Shown: positions 42,880-52,031, numbered from the stretch's first letter. The stretch is DNA of 64,000 bases from Ruegeria discodermiae (GCF_030758345.1 NZ_JAVAMO010000001.1:992001-1056000); one strand, 5' to 3'. Translations and numbers: made by a program. Notes: generated by a model from the sequence alone, not told the origin.

Positions 42880-43434
42880 ATGGAAGGTTTCACCATAATC
42901 GACGGGGTCGTGGCCCTTGTCATCGTCTTGTCGGCGCTCCTAGCCTATGCGCGCGGGTTCGTGCGCGAGGTCATGGCCATCGCGGGCTGGGTCGCGGCTG
43001 CGGTGCTGGCGTTTATCTTTGCCCCCACCACAACGCCGCTGGTGCGCGAGGTTCCGGTACTGCGTGACCTTCTGGGCGAGAATTGCGAACTGTCGATCAT
43101 CACGGCCTTCGCAGCCGTGTTTGCCCTGGCGCTGATCATCGTCAGCTTCATCACCCCGCTGTTTTCCTCGCTGGTCCAGCGCTCGGCGCTTGGGGGGCTG
43201 GATCAGGGGATCGGGTTTCTCTTTGGCGTGCTGCGCGGCATCCTGTTGGTCGCCATCGCCTTCTTTGTCTACGACACGGTGATGACGGGCGAGAACTTCA
43301 CCATCGTTGATGAAAGCCGCTCGGCGCTGGTATTCGAGCGCCTGACCCAGCAGATCGAGGCGCAGGACCCCGAAGCCGCGCTTGGCTGGATCACCAAGCA
43401 ATATGAGGACCTAGTCGGCACCTGCACCCAGTAA
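42880..43434 (+). CDS. cvpA: CvpA family membrane protein
   Basis: A 184-residue inner-membrane protein with four helices and the family pattern IDGVVALVIVLSALLAYARG at the start and GGLDQGIGFLFGVLRGILLV near residue 105. CvpA affects colicin V production and envelope integrity. It is encoded close to purF, as in many proteobacteria, but an exported-protein gene lies between them. A terminator follows. Confidence 0.9.
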   Translation: MEGFTIIDGVVALVIVLSALLAYARGFVREVMAIAGWVAAAVLAFIFAPTTTPLVREVPVLRDLLGENCELSIITAFAAVFALALIIVSFITPLFSSLVQRSALGGLDQGIGFLFGVLRGILLVAIAFFVYDTVMTGENFTIVDESRSALVFERLTQQIEAQDPEAALGWITKQYEDLVGTCTQ

Positions 43435-43455
43435 GCCCCAGCGAGATCCGACAAG

Positions 43456-43489
43456 ACCCGGCCGGTAATATCGCGCCGGGTTTTCTTTT
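43456..43489 (+). terminator. Rho-independent terminator after cvpA
   Basis: ACCCGGC (43456-43462) pairs with GCCGGGT (43475-43481) around a 12-base loop, followed by TTTCTTTT. It ends the radA-cvpA transcript. Confidence 0.75.
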
Positions 43490-43563
43490 GTCCCGGCTTT
43501 GTGGACGCGGTGCCGTCGCAAGGCTAGAATTGCCCTGTCATCCGCTTGAACGCAGGGGTTCAC

Positions 43564-44079
43564 ATGACGCGCAAAACGATCTCCCCAACCGTCGCGCTGC
43601 TTGCAGCGCTGGCCGTGACCGGCCCCGGTCTGGCCGAAGAATTCTCCCTCACCGGCAGCTACACCGGGCTTTACGCCTGCGACAGCACGACGGCTGGCGT
43701 CCCCTCAAGCTGGGCGCGCCCGATGATGGCCGGGATCGAGCAGGAGGGTGCGAACTTTACCATGCAGGTGACCTATTCCGATAAGCTGGAAAGCCCGGAT
43801 GCGGAATATTCGCTCTATTCCGGACAGGTCGCCCTGTCGCAGGACAACAGCCTGCTCAGCGGTTATTTTGAGGCTTGCGGCGGCAGCTTCCCCTCGAAAG
43901 AGCTTGGCCGATTCTTCCCCGCCGCCACGGATGTATCGGATTTCAGCGTCACCATAGACAGCGTCTGGGCCTCTGATCAGGTGCCCAACCTGCCCGGCCT
44001 GACGGTCCAGACCTGCCGCTGGAGCCTGACACGCAGTTCGGGCACGGCGCCGGATATTCGGCAATGCACGACGGAATAA
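43564..44079 (+). CDS. Exported hypothetical protein
   Basis: A 171-residue protein with signal peptide MTRKTISPTVALLAALAVTGPGLA. The mature domain is beta-rich (SGSYTGLYACDS, YSGQVALSQDNSLLSGYFEACGG) with four cysteines likely to form disulfides, and an acidic C-terminus. No family is recognised. The ATG at 43564 follows AGGGG; the frame can begin at TTG 43546 but without such a site. Confidence 0.7.
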   Translation: MTRKTISPTVALLAALAVTGPGLAEEFSLTGSYTGLYACDSTTAGVPSSWARPMMAGIEQEGANFTMQVTYSDKLESPDAEYSLYSGQVALSQDNSLLSGYFEACGGSFPSKELGRFFPAATDVSDFSVTIDSVWASDQVPNLPGLTVQTCRWSLTRSSGTAPDIRQCTTE

Positions 44080-44179
44080 CAACGGCTGGTTGCTCAATCT
44101 GGCGCGCGCAGGGCAAAGTCACGTATGGGAAGCGCAAAACTAATGTGATCCTTTCGTGACAGCGCGCGGTTAAGGCATT

Positions 44180-45697
44180 ATGTGGAGGGCAGAACCTGAA
44201 ACGGATTCGGAGCTGCCCGCCTTGCCAAGCAAGCAGATGCCCCCCGCCCACCCATTCGATGACGACAAACTGCACGAAGAATGCGGAATTTTCGGCGCTG
44301 TCGGCGTCAAGGATGCCGCGAATTTCGTGGCACTTGGGTTGCACGCGCTGCAGCATCGGGGACAGGAGGCTGGCGGGATCGTCGCCCATGACCCGGAACA
44401 GGGCTTCAACAACGCCCGCCGCTTCGGCTATGTGCGCGACAATTTCACCTCGCAGAAGATCATGGAGACCCTGCCCGGTCCGCTGGCCATCGGCCATGTG
44501 CGCTATTCCACTGCGGGCACCAAGGGTCAGACCGCCATCCGTGACGTGCAGCCGTTTTTTGGCGAGTTCTCGATGGGCGGTGCGGCGATTGCCCATAACG
44601 GCAATATCACCAATGCCAACGCCCTGCGGCGTGAGCTGATCGAGCGCGGCTCGATCTTTCAAAGCTCATCGGACAGCGAATGCATCATCCATCTGATGGC
44701 GCGTTCTCTGCAGCGCAATATCCCCGAACGCATGGAAGACGCGTTGCGCCGGGTCGAGGGGGCGTTCTCGGTCGTAGCGATGACCCGCACCAAACTGATC
44801 GGTGTGCGCGACCCGCTGGGCGTGCGCCCGCTGGTTCTGGGTAAGGTCGGCGACGGCTGGTGTCTCGCCTCGGAAACCTGCGCGCTCGACATTATCGGGG
44901 CCGAGTTCCTGCGCGAGATCGAGCCGGGCGAGATGGTGGTCATCACCGCCGAACGCGGGGTCGAAAGCCATTTTCCCTTCCGCCCGCAACCCTCGAAATT
45001 CTGCATCTTCGAACATGTCTATTTCTCGCGCCCCGATTCGATCCTGGGCGGGCGTTCGGTCTATGAAACCCGCGAGGCGATTGGCCGCGAGCTGGCCAAG
45101 GAAAGCCCGGTCGAGGCCGATCTGGTGTGCCCGGTGCCCGATAGCGGCACCCCGGCGGCCATCGGCTATTCGCTGCAATCGGGCATTCCCTATGCGATGG
45201 GCATCATCCGCAACCAGTATATGGGCCGGACCTTCATTGAGCCGACGGAACAGATCCGCAACATGGGCGTGCGGCTGAAGCTGAACGTCAACCGCGCGCT
45301 GATTGAAGGTAAGCGGATCATTCTGGTCGACGATTCGGTGGTGCGCGGCACGACCAGCCGCAAGATCAAGGAAATGATCCTGGATGCCGGAGCAAAAGAG
45401 GTGCATTTCCGCATCGCCAGCCCGCCCACCGCCTGGCCTTGCTTCTATGGCGTCGACACGCCCCAACGCGACAAGCTGCTGGCCGCCACCATGACCGAAG
45501 AGGAAATGCGCGATCATCTGGCGGTGGACAGCCTTAAATTCATCTCGCTTGATGGACTCTACCGCGCCGTGGGCGAGGCCAAGGGCCGCGACAAGGGATG
45601 CCCGCAATATTGCGATGCCTGTTTCTCGGGCGAATACCCGGTTCAGCCCGCCGATATGCTGGAACAGGGGTTCGAACTCAAACCCGCCGCAGAGTAG
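44180..45697 (+). CDS. purF: Amidophosphoribosyltransferase (glutamine PRPP)
   Basis: A 505-residue first enzyme of purine synthesis, transferring ammonia from glutamine to PRPP. The Ntn nucleophile is Cys35 in EECGIFGAVG after a propeptide; the glutaminase LQHRGQEAGGIV, and the PRPP site ILVDDSVVRGTTS near residue 375 follow. A 4Fe-4S-type cysteine set (GCPQYCDACFSGEYP) resembles the Bacillus-type enzyme. A start at 44237 (MPPAHPFDDD) would match some homologues; 44180 has a TAAGG site four bases upstream and was chosen. Confidence 0.95.
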   Translation: MWRAEPETDSELPALPSKQMPPAHPFDDDKLHEECGIFGAVGVKDAANFVALGLHALQHRGQEAGGIVAHDPEQGFNNARRFGYVRDNFTSQKIMETLPGPLAIGHVRYSTAGTKGQTAIRDVQPFFGEFSMGGAAIAHNGNITNANALRRELIERGSIFQSSSDSECIIHLMARSLQRNIPERMEDALRRVEGAFSVVAMTRTKLIGVRDPLGVRPLVLGKVGDGWCLASETCALDIIGAEFLREIEPGEMVVITAERGVESHFPFRPQPSKFCIFEHVYFSRPDSILGGRSVYETREAIGRELAKESPVEADLVCPVPDSGTPAAIGYSLQSGIPYAMGIIRNQYMGRTFIEPTEQIRNMGVRLKLNVNRALIEGKRIILVDDSVVRGTTSRKIKEMILDAGAKEVHFRIASPPTAWPCFYGVDTPQRDKLLAATMTEEEMRDHLAVDSLKFISLDGLYRAVGEAKGRDKGCPQYCDACFSGEYPVQPADMLEQGFELKPAAE

Positions 45698-45829
45698 ATG
45701 CCGCACCGCAGCGGCGGGACTCCGCCCGCCGCGCCCTGTGACGCCCAGTCGTTCTTTCCAACGCCCCGCCCGCTTGCTATCGCGGCGCGTCTGTTAAAGT
45801 GGGACCGGTACGCACCGGTAAATTCCAGA

Positions 45830-46075
45830 ATGCCGAGCAATGCTGTGAACAAGGCGGCCACCCAGCGTGGCGCGCTGAAGAAAAACGTGATGTCGCTATT
45901 GGGGGTCTATGGCCCCAGTGACTCCATGCAAGCGCTGGTGCGCATGCCGGGTGGCCGGGTGAGAACGGTCAAACCCGGCGCACGTCTGAGCGGCGGCCGC
46001 GTTGCGGCCATTGACGCGGATGGGCTGATTGTCCAGAAAAACGGCCAAGCCGAACGGATACCCCTGCTGCAGTGA
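45830..46075 (+). CDS. Small PilP-like domain protein
   Basis: An 81-residue protein: MSLLGVYGPSDSMQALVRMP then GRVRTVKPGARLSGGRVAAI. This resembles the single domain found in PilP and in inner-membrane type II secretion/pilus proteins, here alone and without an anchor. The frame is open back to 45698, but the upstream part is low-complexity and begins against the purF stop, so 45830 was chosen. The gene ends in a GTGA overlap with the DUF1284 gene. Confidence 0.6.
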   Translation: MPSNAVNKAATQRGALKKNVMSLLGVYGPSDSMQALVRMPGGRVRTVKPGARLSGGRVAAIDADGLIVQKNGQAERIPLLQ

Positions 46076-46521
46076 CCATCTCCGATCCCGACACCAACCG
46101 GCTCCGGTTCCGGCCGCATCACTTTCTCTGCGCTCTGGGCTATCAGGGCAAAGGCTATAGCGATGCCTTCACCCGCAACATGGACCGAATCGTTCAGGGC
46201 AGGCTGCGCGGCAAGGAGGGCGACGCGGTTGAGATCGAGGTGACCGCGCAGACCGACTCGATCTGTGCCCCCTGCCCGCATCGGCGCGGTGCGCTGTGCG
46301 AGAGTCAGGAGAAGATCGACGCGCTGGACGCACGGCACGCCACGGCGCTGAACCTGCGCGCCGGGGACCGGCTGAGCTGGGGCGCTGCCAAGTTGCGTAT
46401 TCGGGCGCAGTTAAAACCCGGCGATCTGAGTGTGATCTGTGAAAGCTGCCAATGGCTGGAATACGGCATGTGTGAAGGCGCGCTGCGCCACCTGCACGAG
46501 GCTGCCGAAACGTCAACCTGA
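46072..46521 (+). CDS. DUF1284 protein, cysteine-rich
   Basis: A 149-residue protein of the DUF1284 family (LRFRPHHFLCALGYQGKGYS at residues 10-29), with clustered cysteines (SICAPCPHRRGALC and VICESCQWLEYGMC) that could bind an iron-sulfur cluster or zinc. The GTG start overlaps the upstream stop. The end overlaps the convergent alcohol dehydrogenase gene by 9 bp. Role unknown. Confidence 0.8.
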   Translation: MTISDPDTNRLRFRPHHFLCALGYQGKGYSDAFTRNMDRIVQGRLRGKEGDAVEIEVTAQTDSICAPCPHRRGALCESQEKIDALDARHATALNLRAGDRLSWGAAKLRIRAQLKPGDLSVICESCQWLEYGMCEGALRHLHEAAETST

Positions 46522-47502
46522 CACTGTCAGCACCGCCGCTCCCTGCAAGCGACCCATCCTGAGATCGTCGAGCGCGGTATTGGCCTGCTCCAACGGGTAA
46601 CGGACGGTTTCGGTCCTGACGCCTGCCGCCTCGGCCAGCGGAAAGAACGCCTCGCCATCCGCGCGGGTCAGGTTGGCGACCGACAGGATGCTGCGCTCTT
46701 CCCACAGATCGGCATAGGGGAAGGCGGGGATATTGCTCATATGGATGCCGCCACAGACGACGCGGCCGCCTTTGCGCACGGATTTCAGCGCCAGCGGCAC
46801 CAGCGCGCCTACCGGCGCAAAGATGATCGCGGCGTCCAGGTCCTCCGGCGGTGGTTGCGAGGACGGACCGGCCCAGACCGCCCCCAGCGCGCGGGCGAAG
46901 TTCTGCGCCGCATCATCGCCATCGCGGGTGAAGGCATAGACCGAAATCCCCTGATGGCGGGCGACCTGGCACAGGATATGCGCCGCCGCGCCAAACCCAT
47001 AAAGCCCCAGCCGTTCGACAGGCCCGGCAAGCCTGAGACTGCGATACCCGATCAGGCCGGCACAAAGCAGCGGTGCCAGATCAACCGCGTCCGCTTCCTC
47101 GGGCAAGGCAAAGACGAAACGGGCATCCGCCACGCAATATTCGGCATAGCCGCCATTGATTGTGTACCCGGTGAAACCGGGCGTATCGCAGAGGTTCTCG
47201 CGCCCCGATCCGCAATAGGCGCAGTGCCCGCAGGTATGGCCCAGCCACGGCACCCCGACCCGTTGTCCTTGCATGAGAGCCTCAACCCCCGGCCCCAGCG
47301 CCGCAACCCGTCCGACGATCTCATGGCCGGGTACCAAAGGCAGCGCCGGAAAGGTCAGGTCGCCATCCACCACATGCAGATCGGTGCGGCAGACCCCGCA
47401 GGCCTCGACCCGGATCAGAACCTGCCCCGCGCCCGGTTCCGGGATCGGGATATCCCAAAGGCTCAGCCGCGGGCTCTCGCCATCGAAGATCATCGCGCGC
47501 AT
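46513..47502 (-). CDS. Zinc-dependent alcohol dehydrogenase, AdhP-like
   Basis: A 329-residue medium-chain dehydrogenase: catalytic zinc VEACGVCRTDLHVVDGD near residue 33, LVPGHEIVGRVAALG near 57, structural zinc GHTCGHCAYCGSGRENLC near 88, and the nucleotide-binding region YGFGAAAHILCQVARHQG near 170. It probably oxidises small alcohols with NAD(P). The start at 47502 (MRAMIFDG) has a GGAGGG Shine-Dalgarno sequence; the frame extends to 47544. Confidence 0.88.
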   Translation of the reverse strand: MRAMIFDGESPRLSLWDIPIPEPGAGQVLIRVEACGVCRTDLHVVDGDLTFPALPLVPGHEIVGRVAALGPGVEALMQGQRVGVPWLGHTCGHCAYCGSGRENLCDTPGFTGYTINGGYAEYCVADARFVFALPEEADAVDLAPLLCAGLIGYRSLRLAGPVERLGLYGFGAAAHILCQVARHQGISVYAFTRDGDDAAQNFARALGAVWAGPSSQPPPEDLDAAIIFAPVGALVPLALKSVRKGGRVVCGGIHMSNIPAFPYADLWEERSILSVANLTRADGEAFFPLAEAAGVRTETVRYPLEQANTALDDLRMGRLQGAAVLTVSG

Positions 47503-47564
47503 CTCACCCTCCTTACGGTCCTGCCTAGCGGAATCTGATTGCAAGTTTGCGATACGGGCAACAA

Positions 47565-47589
47565 AAAAGGGCGCCCGGGGCGCCCTTTT
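47565..47589. terminator. Strong terminator between bioY and adh
   Basis: AAAAGGGCGCC (47565-47575) pairs with GGCGCCCTTTT (47579-47589) with a 3-base loop. The minus strand reads a T-rich tract after it, so it ends bioY; the plus side also has T residues. Confidence 0.85.
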
Positions 47590-47609
47590 GTTTGCATTGG
47601 AACGGGGTA

Positions 47610-48212
47610 TCAGCCCTTGCGTGCCTTCAGCAGCGACCAGCCGCCGGTGACCACCAGCGCGGCGATCACGGCCTTGATGGCATCACCCAGCAGGAAGGGG
47701 CTGACCCAGTAGGTCCAGATCGAATCTGCGGTAGAGCCGACCCAGCTGCCCTCGATGCCGAACATGCCAGCCACGGCCATCGGCCAGGCTACGCCCGGAA
47801 TATAAAGCAGCGCCGAGACAATGATGCCAACGATCGCCGTGCTGACAACGCCTTTGGCCAGACCACGCTCGGCCGCCAGACCGGCCAGCCACGCCACCAT
47901 CACAAAGCCGAACAGGAAGCCAGCGGTCGGACCAAATAGCGATGCGGTCGAGCCACCATTGGCAAAGACCGGCAGACCCATCGCGCCCTCGCCCAGATAG
48001 GCCAGAAGCGTCACCGCACCCAGGCGCGAGCCATAGGTCAGACCAACGATCAGGATCGCCAGCATCTGCAGGGTGATCGGCACCGGCCACATCGGCACGC
48101 TGATTTGCGCGGCGACCGCAATGAACAGCGAACCGCCCAGCACCATCGCCGCTTTCCAACCCAGAGCTTCAGAGCCGATGACGGCTTTGCCCAGAACAGT
48201 TTCGCGAGTCAT
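47610..48212 (-). CDS. bioY: Biotin transporter substrate-binding subunit BioY
   Basis: A 200-residue ECF transporter S-component with about six helices. Marks are AAQISVPMWPVPITLQMLAIL near residue 34, LLAYLGEGAMGLPVFANGG near 68 and GPTAGFLFGFVMVAW near 92. It captures biotin; BioM and BioN are not nearby, so it may work alone or with a shared module. An inverted repeat lies upstream. It has its own terminator. Confidence 0.95.
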   Translation of the reverse strand: MTRETVLGKAVIGSEALGWKAAMVLGGSLFIAVAAQISVPMWPVPITLQMLAILIVGLTYGSRLGAVTLLAYLGEGAMGLPVFANGGSTASLFGPTAGFLFGFVMVAWLAGLAAERGLAKGVVSTAIVGIIVSALLYIPGVAWPMAVAGMFGIEGSWVGSTADSIWTYWVSPFLLGDAIKAVIAALVVTGGWSLLKARKG

Positions 48213-48241
48213 TTTGTTTCTCCTTCGAATTTGGGCGCATA

Positions 48242-48262
48242 ATTTTGCTGCGGCTGCAAAAT
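48242..48262. promoter_or_regulatory. Inverted repeat upstream of bioY
   Basis: ATTTTGC (48242-48248) and GCAAAAT (48256-48262) form a perfect inverted repeat around a 7-bp spacer, 30-50 bp upstream of the bioY start. It is a candidate operator. It does not match the BioR site TTATCTATAA. Confidence 0.4.
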
Positions 48263-48312
48263 GTCAAGCAACGCGGCTTGAAACGCAGCGAAAAGGATGA
48301 AATCAGCGGCCC

Positions 48313-48957
48313 ATGAGTGAAATCAGGAAAACCGCCCTCGTCACCGGTGCATCCCGCGGTCTTGGCTTTGCTATGGCCGAGGCGCTTGCGCCCGAGTATC
48401 ACATAATAGCCGTGGGTCGCACAACCGGCGCGCTGGAGGATCTGGATGACCGCATTCAAGCCAAGGGCGGCGCGGCGACACTGGCGCCGATGGACATCAC
48501 CAACAAGGACGCGATGGCAACGCTCTGCCGCGGCATTCACGACCGCTGGGGCCATCTGGACCTGTGGCTGCACACCGCGATCCATGCCGCGCCGCTGACG
48601 CCTGCGATGTTCGTTGAGGGCAAGGATTGGGACAAGTCGCTGGCGGTGAACGCAAATGCGACCGCGCTGCTGATCTCTTATGTCGCGCCGCTGCTGGGCG
48701 AGGCCGGTCAGGCTGTGTTCTTTGACGATGCCCGCGCCGGAGAGAAGTTCTTTGGCAGCTACGGCGCAACCAAAGCCGCGCAAATGGCGCTGGTGCAAAG
48801 CTGGGCCACCGAAACCGAGCGGACCGGACCCAGGGTGCAGATCCTTGCGCCGGAGCCGATGAGTACAGCGCTGCGGGCGCGGTTCTTTCCCGGCGAGGAC
48901 CGCTCGGCGCTAGCCAGCCCCGCAGATGAGGCTGCACGTCTGCTGGCGACGCTTTAG
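48313..48957 (+). CDS. Short-chain dehydrogenase/reductase family protein
   Basis: A 214-residue protein with the nucleotide-binding loop VTGASRGLG at residues 10-18 and SYGATKAAQM near 152, giving the YxxxK pair. The catalytic serine normally 13 positions upstream of the tyrosine is not visible (FDDARAGEKFF instead) and the NAG motif is altered, so activity may be changed or the role structural. It is divergent from bioY and overlaps the convergent DUF815 gene by 4 bp. Confidence 0.82.
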   Translation: MSEIRKTALVTGASRGLGFAMAEALAPEYHIIAVGRTTGALEDLDDRIQAKGGAATLAPMDITNKDAMATLCRGIHDRWGHLDLWLHTAIHAAPLTPAMFVEGKDWDKSLAVNANATALLISYVAPLLGEAGQAVFFDDARAGEKFFGSYGATKAAQMALVQSWATETERTGPRVQILAPEPMSTALRARFFPGEDRSALASPADEAARLLATL

Positions 48958-49802
48958 CCGCCGGTCAGCCGCACACCCTGACGACCCGCCAAATCGACGA
49001 AGAACTGCCAGGCGACGCGCCCGGACCGCGCCCCGCGCGTGGCCTGCCATTCGATCGCCTCAGCGCGTAGCGTGTCAGGCTCGGTCACGACACCATAAGC
49101 CGCGCAATAGCTGTCGATCATCGCCAGATACTCGTCCTGCGTACAGGGATGGAAGCCCAGCCAAAGCCCGAACCGGTCGCTGAGCGAGACTTTCTCCTCG
49201 ACCGCTTCCGACGGGTTGATGGCGCTGGAGCGCTCGTTCTCGATCATGTCGCGTGGCATGAGGTGGCGGCGGTTTGAGGTGGCATAAAAGACCACGTTTT
49301 CCGGCCGCCCCTCGATCCCGCCATCCAGCACCGCCTTGAGGCTCTTGTAATGCTGATCGTCATGGCTGAAGGACAGATCATCGCAGAACAGGATGAACCG
49401 GTAGGGCGCGTGGCGCAGATGGTTCAGCAAGCGCCCGACCGAGGGCAGATCCTCGCGCTGTAGCTCGATCAGTTTCAGTGTCGGGAATTCCGGTTGAAGT
49501 GCACCGTGCACCGCTTTGACAAGGCTTGATTTTCCCATGCCGCGCGCACCCCAGAGAAGGGCATTGTTGGCCTTGAACCCTTCGGCAAAGCGGCGGGTGT
49601 TGTCGGCCAGCGTATCGCGGGATCGGTTGATGCCCAGAAGCAGCTCAAGTTCCACCCGGTTGACCTCTGCCACCGGTTCCAGCCGTTCCGGGGCCACATG
49701 CCAGACAAAGGCCGTGGCGCTGGCAAAATCGGGCGCGGCAAGCGGCGCGGGCGACATACGCTCCAGCGCCTCGGCAATGCGGGTCAATGCGGTCTGGTCC
49801 AA
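48954..49802 (-). CDS. DUF815-family AAA+ ATPase with TTG start
   Basis: A 282-residue ATPase: Walker A LLWGARGMGKSSLVKA near residue 84, Walker B RFILFCDDLSFS near 135 and sensor NVVFYATSNRRHLMP near 169. DUF815 proteins are single AAA modules of unknown task. The TTG at 49802 is preceded by GGGAGG eight bases upstream and gives the family length. An ATG at 49919 is open but would put the tatC terminator inside the coding region. Confidence 0.82.
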   Translation of the reverse strand: MDQTALTRIAEALERMSPAPLAAPDFASATAFVWHVAPERLEPVAEVNRVELELLLGINRSRDTLADNTRRFAEGFKANNALLWGARGMGKSSLVKAVHGALQPEFPTLKLIELQREDLPSVGRLLNHLRHAPYRFILFCDDLSFSHDDQHYKSLKAVLDGGIEGRPENVVFYATSNRRHLMPRDMIENERSSAINPSEAVEEKVSLSDRFGLWLGFHPCTQDEYLAMIDSYCAAYGVVTEPDTLRAEAIEWQATRGARSGRVAWQFFVDLAGRQGVRLTGG

Positions 49803-49872
49803 CGAAAATGCCTCCCGGTTATTTGCGCCCCGTGTCAAAGCATGGATTGCGCCGGGCAACAAGCGCTGCCAC

Positions 49873-49902
49873 AAAAAACGCGCCCGGAGGGGACCGGACG
49901 CG
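49873..49902 (-). terminator. Rho-independent terminator of the tat operon
   Basis: On the minus strand CGCGTCCGG pairs with CCGGGCGCG (49894-49902 with 49879-49887; one G-T pair), followed by six T residues. It lies between the tatC stop and the DUF815 start and helps fix the latter. Confidence 0.85.
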
Positions 49903-49924
49903 CCTGTTTCAAGGGTCATGACAG

Positions 49925-50800
49925 TTAGCTGGTCTTGTCCAACTCGTCGGCAAGGTCCATGTCATTGGCCTCTTCATCGTCGTAATAGCCGTCAGCGCGC
50001 AATTGCTCTTCGCGCTTTTTCTCAACGCGGGCGACGAGGAAGATCGAGACCTCATAGAGCCCGTAGACCACGACAAACAGGATCACCTGGGTAATCACGT
50101 CGGGCGGCGTGACAAGCGCCGCAAGAACCAGAATGCCCACCACCGCGTATTTGCGGACCGCGCCCAGACCCTCGGCGCTGACCAGCCCGGCCTTGCCCAT
50201 CAGCGTCAGCAGCACAGGAAGCTGGAAGCAGAGGCCAAAGGCTACGATGAACTTGATCGTGAGGTTCAGGTATTCCTGCGCCGAGCCCTGAAAGACCACG
50301 CTGAGCGGGGCAGCTGCATCTGTGGGCAATGCCTCACCCTCGGCCCCGAATTGCTGGAACCCGAGGAAGAAGTCGTAAGCCAATGGTGTCACGACATAAA
50401 AGGCGAACGAAGCCCCCAGCAGGAACATGAAGGGCGAGGCGATCAGGAAGGGCAGGAACGCGCCCTTCTCGGACTTGTAAAGCCCCGGTGCCACAAACCG
50501 CCACATCTGCATCCCGATATAGGGAAAGGCCAGAATGAACCCGCCCAGCAGCGAAACCTTGATAGCGACAAAGAACCCTTCCTGTGGCGAGATGAAGATC
50601 AGCCCGCAATCCTGCCCGCGCTCGTTCAGCACCTCGCAGAGGGGTGCGGTGAGGAAGTTGAAGATCGGCGTCGCCACGGTGAAGCAGATGATCATGCCCA
50701 CCAGAAACGCCACCACGCAGTGAATGAGCCGTGTGCGCAGCTCGGCCAGATGTTCGATCAGCGGGGCCGCGGAATCGTCGATCTCGTCTGTCTTGCTCAT
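49925..50800 (-). CDS. tatC: Twin-arginine translocase subunit TatC
   Basis: A 291-residue, six-helix core of the Tat export system, which moves folded proteins with RR signal peptides. Marks are [20 protein letters not shown] near residue 12 and FSPQEGF-type [15 protein letters not shown] near 70, then PEVI-like [13 protein letters not shown] near 230. The start overlaps the tatB stop by 4 bp. It ends with an acidic tail. Confidence 0.96.
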   Translation of the reverse strand: MSKTDEIDDSAAPLIEHLAELRTRLIHCVVAFLVGMIICFTVATPIFNFLTAPLCEVLNERGQDCGLIFISPQEGFFVAIKVSLLGGFILAFPYIGMQMWRFVAPGLYKSEKGAFLPFLIASPFMFLLGASFAFYVVTPLAYDFFLGFQQFGAEGEALPTDAAAPLSVVFQGSAQEYLNLTIKFIVAFGLCFQLPVLLTLMGKAGLVSAEGLGAVRKYAVVGILVLAALVTPPDVITQVILFVVVYGLYEVSIFLVARVEKKREEQLRADGYYDDEEANDMDLADELDKTS

Positions 50801-51255
50801 GATTTGGTCTCGGGGTTAAGCGCCGCTTCGGCTTCTTCGGCCTTGGCCAGCGCCTCTTCGGCCTCGCGTGCCTTGCGTTCGGCGGCCTTGCGCGCGGCGG
50901 AGGCCTGTATTTTCTTGGCCTGCTCGGCGCGTTCGGCGGCCAGCTTGCCGGTCTCGCTATCGGGGTCGAACTTGCGCGGGTCCATACTGTCGGTGAGGTC
51001 CTTGGAGGCCTGTTTGACGCTGTCCATCGCGGTATTCACCGGGTTGGTCGCGGCCTTCAGCCCCTTGGTGATGTCGTTGACCCCAGCCTCATCGGCGGCC
51101 TCGTTCATGGCCTGGCTGAATTCGCGCGCCATGCCGCGCGCCTTGCCGACCCAACGGCCGACATTGCGAAAGAGAACCGGCAGGTCCTTTGGCCCCACAA
51201 CGATCAGAGCCACGATGCCGATGACCAGCAGCTCGGTCCAACCCAGGTCGAACAT
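50797..51255 (-). CDS. tatB: Twin-arginine translocase subunit TatB
   Basis: A 152-residue protein with the short N-terminal helix [20 protein letters not shown] and the GPKDLP motif, then an amphipathic helix and an Ala/Glu/Lys-rich tail with a long coiled stretch (about 105-145). TatB forms the receptor with TatC. It lies between tatA and tatC. Confidence 0.95.
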   Translation of the reverse strand: MFDLGWTELLVIGIVALIVVGPKDLPVLFRNVGRWVGKARGMAREFSQAMNEAADEAGVNDITKGLKAATNPVNTAMDSVKQASKDLTDSMDPRKFDPDSETGKLAAERAEQAKKIQASAARKAAERKAREAEEALAKAEEAEAALNPETKS

Positions 51256-51261
51256 GCGCGA

Positions 51262-51477
51262 TTAGGCCTTGTCTTTGTCGGACTCGGGCGTGATGTCCTT
51301 GGCCAGTTCCGAGGCATCCTGCTCGATCTCTTCCGAGCCTTCCTTGATGCCTTTCTTGAACGAGGTGATGCCCTTGCCCACTTCGCCCATGAGCGAGCTG
51401 ATCTTGCCGCGTCCGAACAGGACCAGAACCACAACGGCGATAAGCAGGATGCCCGGAAGGCCGATATTGTTCAGCAT
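51262..51477 (-). CDS. tatA: Twin-arginine translocase subunit TatA
   Basis: A 71-residue protein: N-terminal helix (MLNNIGLPGILLIAVVVLVL), FGRGKI hinge, and amphipathic helix with acidic tail. The start at 51477 has AGGAG eight bases upstream; the open frame to 51606 is not coding. TatA oligomers form the transport path. Confidence 0.94.
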   Translation of the reverse strand: MLNNIGLPGILLIAVVVLVLFGRGKISSLMGEVGKGITSFKKGIKEGSEEIEQDASELAKDITPESDKDKA

Positions 51478-51698
51478 GTCTATTCTCCTAGTCTGAGGCG
51501 CAGAGGCGCCACTCCCCTTGATCTGCGCCCGGTCTAGCGCAGCGGACCACAGAGGTGAAAGCGCTGGCAGGTGCAAATCCCACCGATTTGATCCGCCGGA
51601 CGTCATTTTTTGCGCTGGCCTTGATCCAACTGACAGGTTTATGTCAGTTGTGGACTGCTAGCACCGGCGCAGTGTCAACACTTACAGGAGAACTGATC

Positions 51699-52004
51699 AT
51701 GACCCATGTCGCCGAAATCGTCACGTTTCATCTGGCCGAGGGCGTTTCCCCCGAGGCTTTCGTCAAACTCAGCCAGGCCACCGAGGCATTCGTGAGCGCC
51801 CACCCCGGTTTTCTGCATCGTCAACTGAGCCAGGGCGAGGATGGCAGTTGGACCGACTACGTGGTCTGGCGGGATATGGACACGGCGCAGCGCGTGGCCA
51901 AGGCATTTGCCGATCAGGCGTTTGCGCCAGAGCTGATGGCGGCGATCGACCCCGAAACCGTGAAGATGCGGCACGAACATATCCATTGGGACATGGCCGC
52001 ATGA
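51699..52004 (+). CDS. Dimeric alpha/beta-barrel (ABM-like) small protein
   Basis: A 101-residue protein of the antibiotic-biosynthesis-monooxygenase-like fold: MTHVAEIVTFHLAEGVSPEA, then FVSAHPGFLHRQLSQGEDG and YVVWRDMDTAQRVAKAF. Such proteins can be oxygenases or have no known chemistry. ATG at 51699 follows CAGGAG. The downstream gene on the same strand is a WYL-type regulator, separated by 27 bp. Confidence 0.75.
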   Translation: MTHVAEIVTFHLAEGVSPEAFVKLSQATEAFVSAHPGFLHRQLSQGEDGSWTDYVVWRDMDTAQRVAKAFADQAFAPELMAAIDPETVKMRHEHIHWDMAA

Positions 52005-52031
52005 CGGCCCGATCCCGAACAGGCGCGGGCC

